A stretch of DNA of 64,000 nt, taken from Taxillus chinensis (taxonomy: Eukaryota; Streptophyta; Magnoliopsida; Santalales; Loranthaceae). Positions 48,818 to 61,945 of the stretch are shown in pieces. Each line of letters starts with the position of its first letter. Position 1 is the first letter of the stretch. The translations under genes and the position numbers were made by a program. The stretch covers positions 23,155,519 through 23,219,518 of the forward strand of contig CM042089.1 of the NCBI GenBank assembly GCA_023512835.1, written 5' to 3'. A model generated the notes under the pieces. It ran no database searches. It saw nothing but the letters and a program-made list of their open reading frames with translations, and had not been told where the DNA came from.

Positions 48818-49360
48818 TTGCACCACTGCTACACCTTTGGCGACTCACAACACTGCGACATTAGTGGCCACACTGACCACACAGGTTGCCCTGATCCCAC
48901 CCCACTGTACAGCATCAGTGACCATGCTGGTAGTCTGAGCCAGCACTGCCGAGCCACCTCTACAGTCAGCATTGTCCACCTCGACTTAAGGTCATTGCAA
49001 CCACTTCAACCCATGGGCCACCACACCGCCACTCCACCCATCATCGGCGAGACAGATTCAACTGATGAAAACACTTCCTCTGTCCGAATCGATCACCACC
49101 CACACCAAGTTTTTGGCGAACAAAGAAGAACGGCGAGCTTGATTGTTTTGATTTGTTTTTCCTTTGAAGCGTGGATCATTGCTAGCGGCAGCGGTTATGG
49201 TGTAGCAGTGCCTAATCTTTTGGTGGAAAGGGGCAATCACAAAATCATAAAATTAGGATGCTTCTTTTGGCAGTGTCTTGAGAACATGCCAGGAATCAAC
49301 TTCTTTGTTTTGGAATTCGTCATCCAAATTATCATCCTCCAGCCAAAAAATAAAAAATGA
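48818..49360 (+). CDS. Unassigned 180-codon open frame downstream of KDSB copy 2
   Basis: Same protein as at 9154-9696. It carries no independent evidence of being a gene. Confidence 0.2.
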   Translation: MHHCYTFGDSQHCDISGHTDHTGCPDPTPLYSISDHAGSLSQHCRATSTVSIVHLDLRSLQPLQPMGHHTATPPIIGETDSTDENTSSVRIDHHPHQVFGEQRRTASLIVLICFSFEAWIIASGSGYGVAVPNLLVERGNHKIIKLGCFFWQCLENMPGINFFVLEFVIQIIILQPKNKK

Positions 49361-49412
49361 GTTCTTTATATTGGATTTATTTTATAATTATGGGAAACAG
49401 TTCTAGTTGCTT

Positions 49413-49792
49413 TTAGAATGTTTGTAAATTTGAGTTACTATTAATTATAATTTATTAATTAAAATCGAGTTGTGATACAAGATCATAATATAGGTAAATC
49501 ATATAAGATCATATTTGTTATTGAGTTATGTGCATCTTATATATATTTTAATATGATTTTACAATTCAGGATAGGCTTTATATACTAATGAAGCCCGTTA
49601 ATTGATAGGACTTATTATATCATTGCGTAGTTAGATTTTTGTATATATGTTGGTGATATAATTCTAACTCATCCATCAGATTAAGCCGTAAAAAAAAAAA
49701 ACCAATCACACCCATAGCGTTTATTATTAATCTGCTATAGAGAAAACAAGTAAGTATTATACTCTAATATTAACTAACATACGTAATCTTAG
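49413..49792 (+). mobile_element. LTR-like repeat, member 3
   Basis: Copy of 9749-10128 inside duplication copy 2. Confidence 0.6.
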
Positions 49793-50565
49793 GTAAGCAA
49801 TGATGTGTGTTATCAATATATTATAATTTAATCTTGCTATTAGCTGCATATTAAAAAAAAAAGGGGATTCTTTTTCGTCGTGTTCTTTTCCACACGATTC
49901 CTTTCTCCATCTTGGACGGCAACTGAGTTCCACGGCCGTCCTTAGGTGCGATCAAGATGAACCGCTGCGACACCGTTTTGACCATCACTATGAGTTTCCG
50001 GTGGGATGACGCCACCCCTTGCTCGCCCCGGTCGTCCCGGAGGAATACAGCGACTTGATTGGATCTGGTATTTTCATCAGATGCCTGTTCGGGGACGAGG
50101 TGGAGAGAGGAGTCAATGGGGTGATGGAGGGGCGTGATGCGGTGATGGTGATGGATGGCGATGGCCATCATGTATCGTCACATGATGGAGATGGCGTTGT
50201 TGTTGGCGTTGGATTAATATGGTCTGATCTGAAGGGTGCATCTCTCGGGCGCCAGCAGCGGAGTACCTATGTGTCATGAATATTTTAGTCCCACGAGGGA
50301 TTTCCTAATCAATTTAATAAAAGTTATTAAATCGGCTTTTACAAATTTCAATTATAAATTTAATTGAATTTTGGTCCTTTCGTGCTTTTAAATCACGTTC
50401 ACAGGAATATAGTGACCTTAGAGACAAGATATTATTAAGGACGTTCACAGGGCTCAATTATTCAAGCAGCCTTCAATACAATTGTTGCACCGTGAACAAA
50501 AGAGGTAACCCACCGGTGTGGGAGAGAAAGAGGACCCGCAAAAAACGTTCATAAAGGGAGAACGC

Positions 50566-50706
50566 AAGGAGAGTGCTTCGACGAGGACCGGTGTCGCCAT
50601 CTGGGCCAAATCCATACACGTACATCCCGGGGAGAATAGCCTTACACTGTATTTTTATTCACGTGCTTTTTTATATATGCACACATATTAAAAATTACCG
50701 ATTAAG
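50566..50706 (+). pseudogene. Secreted-peptide paralogue lacking its signal peptide
   Basis: The sequence from 50,566 encodes RRVLRRGPVSPSGPNPYTYI and PGR, homologous to residues 34 on of the precursor at 11,001. The ATG and signal-peptide part are absent: upstream, homology to copy 1 resumes only at aggacccgc (50,531), next to a short A-rich join, so about 130-150 bp look deleted. The stop is also lost and the frame runs on into AT-rich DNA. Its motif end (YTYIPG) may be closer to the ancestral form than YTYKYW. Confidence 0.5.
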
Positions 50707-52090
50707 TATATATGTAATAGATAAATATGTTGGAATAATTATATTATATTATTTTAAAAAAAAGCTTAAATTAAAGTTATATAATGAAATATTTATAATA
50801 AGGATATACTTGTTATAGAATTAGAAACACGATAACTTATTAGGTCTGTATCCCATCGTTAGAGCTATTGATAATAATAATTCATAAGAGTCGTGCTAAT
50901 TTAAAAGATCACAACCCGTTAATGGATTTAGGTGTACTTTCAATTTATTATTTCAGATTAAGTAATTTCTAAACAAATAAAGCTCTTATCATTTATTAAA
51001 TTTTTTAGAACTTTTTGCCCTAAAATTGTTTGATTGTTGTTTTTGTATATCATAATAATTTATACGTATTATTTTCGGCCGTCGGCGTCGCAACTTTAAG
51101 CAAATTAGAGACAAGGATAATTTATTTTAGCACTGATTGATGATTATTATTATTTTGCGATTCATCCAAATTTACGTTCTCGAAGCATACTTTACGCGTA
51201 GTAATCTGGGCTTGCAACATATCTTCTCAACGAAAACGTGATTTACTTTGAATTTACTAATTGGATTCGGTGCAGTTGTCTATTATATGCAATTATTAAG
51301 TTATCATGGCCCACGACTATAATTTTTCCCCTACGGGCCCTACCTATATAAGTCTTGTTTGTATGTATTTAATTAAAGTTAGGAATTGAATAACGTGATA
51401 TCTTTATTTCTTTAGAGATTGGCCTCGGGAATCAATTATATCATGTCACTTGCAGAAAATTTTAGTGCACCGATCAATTAAAAATTCAAGTTCGATGTTA
51501 TCGTATTTTGGGAGAATTATTTTACGCAATTAAATACAACAATTTGTTTTATTTATTTTAATTCTGTTGATTGCATATTAAATTTATATATTATATGGTA
51601 AATTATAAATTCAAAAATTATTTGATAAATCATAAATTTAGATATTATATGATAAATTATTTATGATTAAATTTAATTATTCATCATTTTAAATAATTAA
51701 TTAAAGCGTGATGTCGCCAAAGTAACTTCTCTTGTGTAAATTATTTATGAGGAATATTGAATGTTTGTGGGTGTGTAAATTCATGCGGGTATTAACCTGT
51801 CCAAAAAAAGGTTTAATATTTGTCCGAACTACACACACACCTGTGGTGGTAAATATGTAATGATTATAAGGTTTAATTTTACATATAAATAATAATTCAA
51901 TTCAAAGATAGATTTATTATTTGACATGAGTTATTGTCAATGTTTGATCACTACAACAAGAGTACCATTTACAATTAATATTATTGTCCAAAGACTTGAT
52001 ATTAATGTTGTGCTAGGTATCTTGAGATGTGACTTACCATTATTTGAATTTGTTGATTATTATATTTGGTTATTAATGTGAGCATATTTG
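50707..52090. other. AT-rich stretch without genes
   Basis: No credible coding frame. cactacaacaagag at 51,952 resembles a CACTA-type end, but no partner was found. From about 52,100 copia gag begins; no 5' LTR is recognisable before it. Confidence 0.5.
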
Positions 52091-52099
52091 ATTGTTTTG

Positions 52100-54883
52100 T
52101 TTTCTTTTCAGCTAAGGTTTCTACTATATCTACTAATGTCAACTCAATACCATGCTTAATGGGACCAACTTTAAGGATTGGAAAGAGAATATTGAAATTG
52201 TTATTGGTTGCATGGATCTGGACCTTGCACTTTGGTGTGAGCAACCTTGCACTTCGGTGTCAACTCAAATCGCATGAGTCTCATGATCATTAAGCGCGGC
52301 ATTCCTGAGGCATTTAGGGGTGTGGTATCTGATGATATTGTTACAACCAAAGAGTTCCTAGCCGAAATTGGGAAGCGTTTTGCGAAAAATGATAAGGCAG
52401 AAACAAGCACGCTTTTGCAAAGCTTGATTTCTATGAGGCATAAAGGCGAAGGGAACATAAGGGAGTACATTATGGAAATGTCTCATCTTGCTTCTAAACT
52501 TAAAGCACTAAAGCTCGAGTTTTCTAATGATTTGCTTGTGCATTTGGTATTAATCTCTCTTCCTACACAATTTGGTCAATTTAAGGTCAGTTACAACTGT
52601 CAAAAGGAAAAATGGACTCTTAATGAGCTCATTTCTTACTATGTGCAAGAGGAAGAGAGATTGAAGCAAGATAGAACTGAAAGTGCTCATTTGGCTATTA
52701 CCCATAATGATAAGGGCATAAAGAGAAAGAATATGGAAGCTGCTAAAGGTTCAACTCAAAAAAAATAACAACAAAATACTAAGGGTTGTTTCTTTTGTAA
52801 TAAGTCTAGACATATGAAGAATGATTGTATCAAATATCACACTTGGCATGCTAAGAAAGATACATTTCTCACTTTAGTTTGTTCTGAGCGAGGTTAATTT
52901 AGCTTCAGTACCTAGAAACATGTGATAGTTAGATTCTGGTGTTACTACTCACATTAGTGTTTCTATGCAGGGTTGCCTGAACTACCGAAAGCCAAGTGAT
53001 GCTAAAAGATATATCTTTGTGGGCAATGGAAACTCGGTGGAAGTCGAGGCTATTGGGCATTTTAAGTTGTTATTACGAACTGGTTATTATTTGGATTTAT
53101 TGAATTCTTATGTTGTACTAGTCTTTTAGGCGGAATTTGGTTTCAGTTTTTTTATTGGACAAATCATGTTATTATTGTTAATTTGGAAACAATCAATTCA
53201 ATTTATTTATAAATTCAAATATTGTGGGAACTGGTTCTTTATGTGCATATGACAACTTATATTTGCTTGATACAGTTGTTTGTTATAATGAAACCTTGCA
53301 TGTGGAATTAAAGGGTACCAAACGCAAATTAAATACAGATAATTCAGCCACATTATGGTACAAATGATTAGGTCACATCTCTAAAAATAGAGTTGAGCGG
53401 CTTGTGTCTGATGGGATTTTAGATTCTCTTGATTTTACATACTTTGGTGTTTGTATTGATTGTATCAAGGGAAAATAGACCAAAATAAAGAAATTAGGTG
53501 CTAAAAGAACTATAGATGTCTTAGAATTGATACATAAAGATATTTGTGGTCCATTTTTCAACAATACTTCATATCATTCATAGACGATTATTCACGCTAT
53601 GGGTATCTATTTCTTATTCGTGAGAAATCTCAGTCTTTGGATGTATTCAAAACTTTTAAGGCTGAAGTTGAGAACCAACTCAACAAAAGAATAAAGTGTG
53701 TCACGTTTGATCGTGGTGGTGAATACTACGACAGATGTGATGGTTCAGGTGAACAATGTCCAGGCCCACTTGCACAATTCCTAGAGGAATGTGGCATCGT
53801 CCCACAGTACACCTTGCCAGGATCACCTAGCATGAATAGTATAGCTGAAAGACGAAACCAAACACTTAAGGATATGGTAAGGAGCATGATTAGTCATTCT
53901 ACCTTACTAGATTCACTCTAGGGAGAAGCACTAAAGACAGCAGCTTATATTCTGAATAGAGTACCAACTAAAGTAACTGCTAAAACACCTTATGAACTTT
54001 GGACAATCAAAAAACCTAATCTAAAGCATTTTCACATTTGGGGATGTCTAGTTGAGGCAAGGCCTTATAGGCCACATGAAAAGAAATTGGACTCCAAAAC
54101 AGTGAGCAGTTACTTTATTGGCTACTCTGAATGATCTAAGGGCTATAAGTTTTATAATCCCATACTTCGGTCTATTTTTGAGACGGGAACTGCAACATTC
54201 TTTGAGGATGTTGAGTTTGGGGGGAGAAATAAGGTTAGGAACATTGTCTTTGAGGAGTAATCAATATCGACTCCCATTATCGCTTTTGATAATGCACATG
54301 ATTTTTTGCCAATCATTAATCAAGAAGCGCATTCAGATCCTCAACTACATAATGTTGATCAAAACCCCATTCATAAAGAACAATCTCAAAATCTAGTGTC
54401 ATTAAGGCGATCCACTAGAGAAAGGAGAAATGTTATTCTAGATGATTATATTATATTTCTCTTGAAACATAAGGAAACCATAGGAATGATGAAAGATGAT
54501 CTAATCAACTTTCATCAAGCCATGCAAGGTTCCAATTTTCAAAAGTAGATTGATGCCATGAATGAGGAGTATAAGTCTATACAAGACAATAAAATTTGTG
54601 AATTTGTCCCATTACCAGAAGGTGCAAAGCCCATTGGTTGTAAATGGATTTTTAAAACCAAAAGAGATTCATGGGATAATGTAGAGAGGTATAAGACTCG
54701 TCTTGTAGCAAAAGCCTTTACTGAAAATGAAGGAATTGACTTTAAAGAGACTTTCTTTCCAGTTTCAACGAAAGACTTTTTTAAGACAATCATGGCTCTT
54801 ATTGCATATTTTGACCTTGAGCTTCATCATATGTGTAAAGACTTGTATTTGGGTAGTTTTGAGAGATAGCCATTCTATGGGAA
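52100..54883 (+). mobile_element. Truncated copia element interrupted by a Ty3-gypsy insertion
   Basis: gag starts near 52,148 (LNGTNFKDWKENIEIVIGCM) and continues at 52,280-52,768. A knuckle CFFCNKSRHMKNDC follows at about 52,790, and a protease site DSGVTTHI at about 52,931. The integrase zinc region is at 53,355-53,475 and the core at 53,577-53,921 (FIDDYSRYGYLFL, FDRGGEYYDR). The hinge RRSTRERRN and the RT start (CKWIFKTKRDSWDNVERYKT) come next. RT ends shortly after DLELHHM, where the Ty3 LTR begins. Stops and shifts are scattered. The RNase H half is not seen in this window. Confidence 0.85.
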
Positions 54884-57285
54884 TGTAACTATCTGGACGG
54901 TAGTGTAGCCGTCGATGTGAGCATTTTGACTATACTTGGGCCCGATTCCGAGTCAGGGCCCCGTTTGACCTGACTGTTGACTTTTTGGGGTTTATTGGTT
55001 GACTTTACATTTGGGCAGTCATTTGGGTGTAATAATATCTGTTTAGTATTGTGCTCGTCATTTCGAGCGTTTTGACTATAATTTGACTCAATTTGGAGTT
55101 CGGGACCATGAGGTTAATTATTGACTGGGTCAATGGTTGACTAGGTCAGTTGACTGGCAGACATATAAATAGCAGAAAAAAAAGAACAAGCTTTCACTTT
55201 ACGTTTCACGCTTGTGCGTTTGAGAGAGAGAGCTTGAGAGAGCTTGGAGGCCTTGGCGATTTGGGACGACTTGGGTTCGTGGAGCTCAAAGATTCACTTC
55301 AAGTAGGTGTCCTTGAACTTCTTATCTCTCTTGTTTTGGATCTGCACGAATTTATCATGATTTATAAAATTGAGCATGAACCCTAGAATTTGGGGAAAAT
55401 CAATTTTGGGTTAGATCTAATGGTTTAGCATAAGATCTGTGGTTAGAAATTGTTTTATATCATTGTGGATATATGTTTCTGTGATTTTGGGGTTGATTAA
55501 CTGTGTTTTTCATGAGGGTTGATAAGTCAACCATGGAAATCTGGGTTTAGATCTAGATTTCTGGAAATTTGGAATTTCATGTGTTTGTGTTGTTTCTGCG
55601 CGATTTAGAGGCGTTTTGGACGCGTTTTGAGGTAGATATTGTAGTTTGTTGCGAAACAGAGGTGTTAGTGAGCGTCTCGGAGTTTCTAAGCGCGTTCCAG
55701 ACGAAGAACAGGCAAAAACGGCGATGAACAGTACCCTGGGCGCGTTACTGGGTCGAACGAACGAAAATCCGAGGTTCGTAGTTCGTAGACCCGTAGTTCG
55801 AAGGTTCGTAGTTCATAGGTCGAAGGTTCGTAGTTCGTAGGGTCATAGTTCGTAGACCCGTAGTTCGAAGGTTCGTAGTTTGTAGGTTCAAAGGTTCGAA
55901 GGTTCGAAGTTCGTAGTTCGAAGGTTCGTAGTTTGTAGGGTCGTAGTCCGAAGGTCGAAGATCGTAGCCTCGCTTCGAGTCTTCGAGGCGCACTGCAGCT
56001 CCGCACTCCGCAGCTACGAGTCGCCGTTCTGCAGCTACGAGTCGCAGGTTCTGGGCTACGAGTCGCAGCTCCAACAGTGTAACTGGACAGCACTGGACTA
56101 GACCTATTTACATCGTAACCTATACCCATCTACACATTTAAGTATACTTAAGTTACTATGTAAATAACGAAATACCCCCCATTTGGATTCAAAGAAAAAT
56201 ACTAGAAAAATTAATTCTCACTCTTGTAAAATGTTAAAATTGGGATTTAGTGCAAAATCTCGAAAAAACCCAAAAGTTCGTAGTCTTGAATTTCGGAAAG
56301 TGGGGTTAGACATCTCGGAAAAATCCCCAAAAATCAGATTATCTTATTTATGATATGGGAACTCAATGCCGGGACTTTTGATTTCAAGAAAATAGGCTGA
56401 TGGGTACTTCCTTCATAAATCAAGGATTAAGGATTTACTTGTGAAGACCGGCTACGGGTTCAAAGGAAATGTTGAGAATGACATGCCATACTAATGTTAG
56501 TATGTTGGTGTGAGGTATTGGGGCATGGACTCCGTGACTTGTTTGGGTTCTCACCGTGATGCACCGATGGTGCTATGTGGTTGACGTGGCGAGCATATGC
56601 ACCGATGGCGAGGCCTTGTGTGGCGACGGTGGCCGGGCATATTGCGCTGTGGACAGGCTAAGGCCTGAGTTGAGCCGTTGAGCTCGTGGAGCTAGGGCTG
56701 AGTGCCCTGAGCTGGGATCCCATGGAGAATCGTGGACATGTTGTCCTGTGTGGGTAGGCTGAGTCCTAATGTTTGTTTGTAGGCTGAGTCCTGATAATTG
56801 TGCACACTACACGGTGCATGAGTACACTGAGCATATAGTATAGACTTATATGTGTTGCATGAGGTGGAGTTTTGGGGTCACCTACTGAGCTTGTCGCTCA
56901 CCCCTACTTGTTGTTTACCCTTTTCAGGTTTGACCCGAGACTAGTGAGGACTTTCTTCCAGGAGGACGCCCACTACTCTGATGTATGATACATTTATATT
57001 CTGTAGTGTTTTATGTGATATCCCGGACATGGGTCCGTGGACAGTTGTATTTGCATACTGTATGATGTGATGTCTGTATGACTGTTTGACTCATTATATG
57101 CATGATGATATATGAGAAAGTACAGGATTACCCTTGATGTATGACTGTATAGGGTTGCATATTTGAGACAACACCCGCGGTGTAGTCTCTATTGGTGCTA
57201 GTCACCAACCCCTTGACCTTTCGGGTGCGGGCAAGGGGAAGTCATGTACCCGGTTCTGGGTTCCCTGGAATTCGGGGGCGTGACA
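54884..57285 (+). mobile_element. 5' LTR of a Ty3-gypsy chromovirus-type element
   Basis: About 2.4 kb, likely from TGTAACTATC (54,884) to GGGGGCGTGACA (57,274-57,285). It ends directly before the primer-binding site tggtatcagagc (57,289-57,300). Contains a TATA-like acatataaatag (55,161) and a dense array of ttcgtagttcg and ttcgaaggttcg words (about 55,755-55,970). The exact left boundary is inferred from TGTAA starts of related LTRs here. Confidence 0.8.
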
Positions 57286-57784
57286 AGTTGGTATCAGAGC
57301 ATGGTCTAGTGGACCTAAGTTAGTGAGGGGTGGTTAATTGATTCCATGTGACTTGGAAAACTGTAGAGAGGGCGCCTGATCAACGCAGTCCTTACATGTA
57401 TTCTAGGTTATTTTGGTGTCAGTTAGATCATCCCAGGAGCATACATGGGTATAAGGTGCATTGCTAGTGGTATGATTGTGTGCATATAGGGCACTAGATT
57501 GTCTTTGTGTGTGATGTGCTTGTATGTGGTGCCAGGATGGCACGTGGCCGTGAGAGCCAGGACTTGATTGTGGTGTACCCTGATGGGGGACACGATGCTA
57601 TATGCATGGTTATGGACCTACGGGTCGTGTGGTGTACCCTGATGGGGGACACAATGCTATATGCATGGTATGGACCTACGGGTCGTGTGGTGAGAACGTA
57701 CAAGTCGGTTTGTGCCTTTGAGGGCTGTTTGTGCTAGCAGTGCTAGTATTGATCGGTTGATTGTTTGTTGTTGTGGCCAGTGTG

Positions 57785-59090
57785 ATGGCACCATCGAGGA
57801 GAGCTGTCCGAGGCCAGGGCCCGGCAGAGGAGCCCACGATAGAGTCGGGGCAACAAGGGCAGCAGAGCCCGCAGCAGAGATCGTCAGCTCCCGTTGTGGG
57901 ACCTGATTTGGCTCAGGTGTTGATTTAGTTACAGGAGGCCATGCAGGGTATGTAGGGCTCGATGAGGGATATGGCTAGAGAGGTAGATGAGCTGAAGAGG
58001 CAGCAACAGCCTCAACAGCCACCACAGCCTCGGCGAGCCGGGAGGCGAGGGTGGTGCAGGATGTGCACCAGCAGGAGGTCGTGATAGAGCCAGCACGACG
58101 AGGAGTGGACTGGGCTGCACAGTTTTTGAAACATGCACCCAGGACTTTTGAGGATGGTTGGCGGCCAGAGGTAGCCGAGGACTGGATTAGGTGGACAAAG
58201 GATATCTTTGATTTGATCGGGGTACCAGATGAGGAGAGAGTGCGCGTGGCGACGCACTATCTATTGGGTATCCCACGTAGGTGGTGGGAATCCACTAAAG
58301 CTGTCCATGGCAGTCAGATGAGCTGGAGAGAGTTTGTTGAGTGTTTCTTTGGGGAGTATTTTCCTAGCTCGTTGCAGTATGCTCGACATAGAGAGTATTA
58401 TGAGCTTGTGCAGGGTAGCATGACTGTGGGGGAGTATGTGCAGGCCTTCACAAATTTAAGACGGTTTGCTCTTGAGGCTTGGGAAAAGGAAGGCCGGAAG
58501 ACGCAGGACTTCATTCAGGGTTTGAGGCCATCTCTGAAAAGACAGCTGGAACCGATGTAGTTGACCAGCTACCGGGAGGCGGTTGACAAGGCGCTCATTA
58601 TTGAGCGAGGTCAGGATCGAGGCGAGGCTCGAGGCCGGGCGGTTCGGCAGGTTCGGGCAAGAAGAGACGAGTGGGGAGAGTAGTCTTGCTCAGCCTGAGA
58701 GGAGGCAGATGCAGAGGGTTTCCAGCCAGGCGGTGGGACCCCGTGAGAGTTCAGCCAGCAGGAGGCCAGGGGCCTGTTGGAGCTGTGGTTTGACTGGGCA
58801 TGTATCGAGAGATTGCCTGAGGAAAAAGATGACTTGCTTCCGATGTGGGAAGGTGGGACATGGAGCTAGGGAATGTGTTACCCTTAGCTCGACCAGCAGT
58901 GTAGGCCCTCGTCCGAGAGAGCAGGGACAGAGGAGTGGGGCTTCGTCTCAGAGGTCAGTGCCACCGGCATAGAGCACGCAGATGCAACCTGCGGTGCAGC
59001 AGCCTCAGTAGGAGGCACAGGGTCATGTTGATCAGCGGGGCAAGGCCCCAATGGGCCAGGCTAGTGGCAGTGGACCCCGAGGGAGGACTT
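57785..59090 (+). pseudogene. Ty3-gypsy gag
   Basis: Begins MAPSRRAVRGQGPAEEP, then a Gln-rich stretch and the retrotransposon gag domain (DWAAQFLKHAPRTF... at 58,051-58,560). Two CCHC knuckles follow, CWSCGLTGHVSRDC and CFRCGKVGHGAREC (about 58,770-58,877). Stops TAG at 57,926, 57,953, 58,558, 58,970 and 59,009 stand where Gln would fit. A frame change lies near 58,640. Confidence 0.85.
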
Positions 59091-59099
59091 TTGCCCTTA

Positions 59100-59459
59100 C
59101 CAGCTGAGGTTCCACCAGTGGACGAGGCAGGAGCAGGACCTTCAGTGGTGAGAGGTACCATTATCATTTCTCATACTATCTGTTCAGTTTTGATTGATAC
59201 TGGTGCTACCCATTCTTTTATTTCGTATGCTACGGTGGTTGAGTTAGAGTTGGACCAGGAGACAGTTAGTCAGTCTCTAATGGTTGCTTCACCTTTGGGT
59301 GGAATTGTGATACTTGAGAGTATCTGTCGTGCTTGTCAGATAACACTTGGGGGTGTTAACCTGATGTGTGATTTGTATGTCATGGAGTTAGATGATTTTG
59401 ATGTTATCCTGGGTATGGATTGGTTGGTCTCCGTGGAGGCCAAGATTGATTGTTTTTGA
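59100..59459 (+). pseudogene. Ty3-gypsy aspartic protease
   Basis: Active site VLIDTGATHSFI (about 59,188-59,223), second conserved stretch VILGMDWL (59,404-59,427). Ends at TGA 59,457-59,459, where a CGA-to-TGA change would explain the break before the linker into reverse transcriptase. Confidence 0.85.
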
Positions 59460-59599
59460 CGGCGTGTGACATTCCTTACGCCAAAGGGCACGCGGAGTAT
59501 CTTTGTGGGTGAGTGGACTGAGGAGGCATGCAGGTTGGGACCTTTGAGGCATGGGTGGGGTGATGTGACCCACCAGTTAGCTAGCTTGACGTTGGTTGA

Positions 59600-60480
59600 C
59601 AGAAGGAGAGAGGGGAAGGCTGTTTTGCCACCCATTGTAGATCAGTTCCCGGATGTGTTTCCCGAGAAATTGGTCAGTTTGCCACCCGTGAGGGAGGTAG
59701 AGTTTTCGATCGAGTTGTTGCCAGGGACAACACCGATCAGGTTAGCGCCTACAGGATGGTACCGACGGAGCTTAGAGAGCTCAAGAGACAGATAGATGAC
59801 CTATTGGCGCGAGGCTTTATCAGGCGGAGTAGCTCACCGTGGGGCGCTCCAGTGTTGTTCGCCAAGAAGGCGGATGGTTCACTTCGGCTGTGTATAAACT
59901 ACTGGAAGCTGAACCAGGTGACTGTGAAGAACAAGTATCCATTGCCGAGGATTGATGACCTGTTCGATCAGTTTCAAGGTACGAGATGGTTTTCTAAGAT
60001 AGACTTGAGATCTGGATACCATCAGTTGAGGGTTAGGGAGGCAGATATCCCTAAGACTGCGTTCAGTTGTCGTTACGAGCATTATGAGTGGCTTGTGATG
60101 CTGTTTGGGCTCACGAATGCTCCAGCAGTGTTTATGGGATTGATGAACCAGGTGTTTGCTCCATATTTAGATATGTTCGTTGTGGTGTTCATCGACGATA
60201 TTTTGGTCTACTCAGCGACCAAGAGGGACCATGAGGAGCATTTGTAGGTTGTGTTGCAGACCTTGCGAGAGCATCGGTTGTATGTGAAGTTCACGAAATG
60301 TGACTTCTGGTTGCAACAGGTGCACTTCTTGGGGCATGTGGTATCTTCGGAGGGTATCACAGTGGATCCTGAGAAGATTGAGGCAGTCATGTCGTGGTAG
60401 AGGCCCACGAATGTGTTTGAGATTCGTAGCTTTCTTGGTTTGGCGGGCTACTATCGGAGGTTCGTGGAGGATTTTTTCGG
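59600..60480 (+). pseudogene. Ty3-gypsy reverse transcriptase
   Basis: Pieces in order: DQFPDVFP, a one-base loss near 59,750, then [33 protein letters not shown] and the catalytic [11 protein letters not shown] (60,182-60,214). TAG at 60,245-60,247 interrupts between HEEHL and VVLQTL. Another TAG is at 60,398. Confidence 0.9.
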
Positions 60481-60980
60481 AGTTGGCGGCTCCTATGACG
60501 AACCTGACCAGGAAGGGAGTTCCTTTCGTTTGGTCTGATGCGTGTGAGAGTGCTTTCACGGAGCTGAAGGCACGATTGACCTTAGCACCTATCTTGATTC
60601 TCCCACAGGAGGGTGTGCCTTTTGAGGTGTATTGTGATGCTTCCAGGGTGGGACTTGGTTGTGTGTTGATGCAGACTCGGCAGGTGATTGCTATTAATCT
60701 AGGCAGTTGAGACCACATGAGCAGAACTATCCCACGCATGATTTGGAGTTGGCTGCAGTGATCTTTGCACTTAAGAGTTGGCAGCATTATCTCATTGGGA
60801 GAAGTTTGTGGTGTATACGGACCACAAGAGCTTGCAGTATATCTTCTCTCAGCGAGACCTGAACCTTAGGCAGAGGCGGTGGGTGGAGTACCTACAGCAG
60901 TTTCAGTTTGATATGATGTACATCCCTGGGAAGGGTAATGTGGTGGCAGATGCTTTGAGTAGGAAAAACAGGGCCGTGGT
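60481..60980 (+). pseudogene. Ty3-gypsy RNase H
   Basis: Contains VYCDASRVGLGCVLMQ (about 60,628) and, after a frame change near 60,690, [28 protein letters not shown] and GKGNVVADALSRK. The frame continues across the inserted solo LTR into 62,354. Confidence 0.85.
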
Positions 60981-61905
60981 TGTAAAGACTCGTACCTAGG
61001 TGAAGTGTGTTAAGGTATAATTACTATTATAATATTCAGAGTTTATTGGCATGCGTTATTATTATTATAATTATTTTAATATTTTTAGGTTTATAATTAA
61101 TATGACGTTAATACATTATTTAGTAATATTAACTATTATTATTAATTATTATGATTATTGTTATTAATCAAATTATTATTATTATAATTATTACTATTAT
61201 TAATATTATAAATCAATATATATAAATTGATATGGGTATAAATAGAGGGAAATCTAGGGTAAAAACCTACATTCGTTGTGCGTGCGCAGTCTAGGGAAAA
61301 TAGTATATTGGAGCCACCGTGTTCTTGACCTTCCGAGCTTAAATCAGGTAGGTGATTTTAGATGATTGATTCTTGATTATTGGTTCTTAATTATTGATGA
61401 TACAGCTCTATGAATGCGGATTGCAAAGTTATTGGGTCAAATCTGTATAACAGTTTTGATAAATATATATATATAATCTCTGCGTTCGTCCGTGCGTCGC
61501 TGGTCGGGCGCGACGCCGTGGGTTGGACGAAGCCGGTGGCCTTCCGTGCACTTGCCACGGTGAGGGAGAAGGAAGGCACGATGGCGCTGTGGTTCGTGGA
61601 GCGACGGCGAACCACCGTCGGCATGGGAAGACGGAGCAAGGGGCGGCGGCGTCCTGGGTTATCGCGCGTCTGCGCTGGCGAGAGACGGAGGGCTGAGGCG
61701 GCGGCGTCTTCGGTGCTCGCGCGCCTGCGGCCCAGCGAGAGGAAGAGGGAGACAGGGGCGACGGCTCTACCGCCCCCGGCCGTGTACGCCGCGCCTGCGC
61801 GTTGACGAAGGGGAGACGAGAGGTGGGGGCAGCGTCTTGCTGCCCGTGAGTCAACACCACCCTAACGGGCTGGTGTGTTTGGGCCCGGTCAACTTACAAA
61901 AATAA

Positions 61906-61945
<40 letters not shown>

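Larger units (their letters stand above)
39672..50493. repeat. Segmental duplication, copy 2
   Basis: Direct copy of 1-10,826. Unlike copy 1, its left side is visible: it includes the KDSB start exon (39,536 on) and 5' flank, so the homologous block may begin further left than can be tested here. Differences from copy 1 are mostly 1-3 base indels, many at CAG or CTG triplets. High identity ends at 50,493. Confidence 0.95.

Noticed and set aside
51950..51970. CACTACAA-type transposon end
   Set aside because: No inverted partner, no target duplication and no subterminal repeats nearby.
61410..61860. GC-rich open frames on both strands
   Set aside because: They lie inside the solo LTR 60,981-62,353; GC-rich leader sequence with Arg/Ala-rich chance frames.
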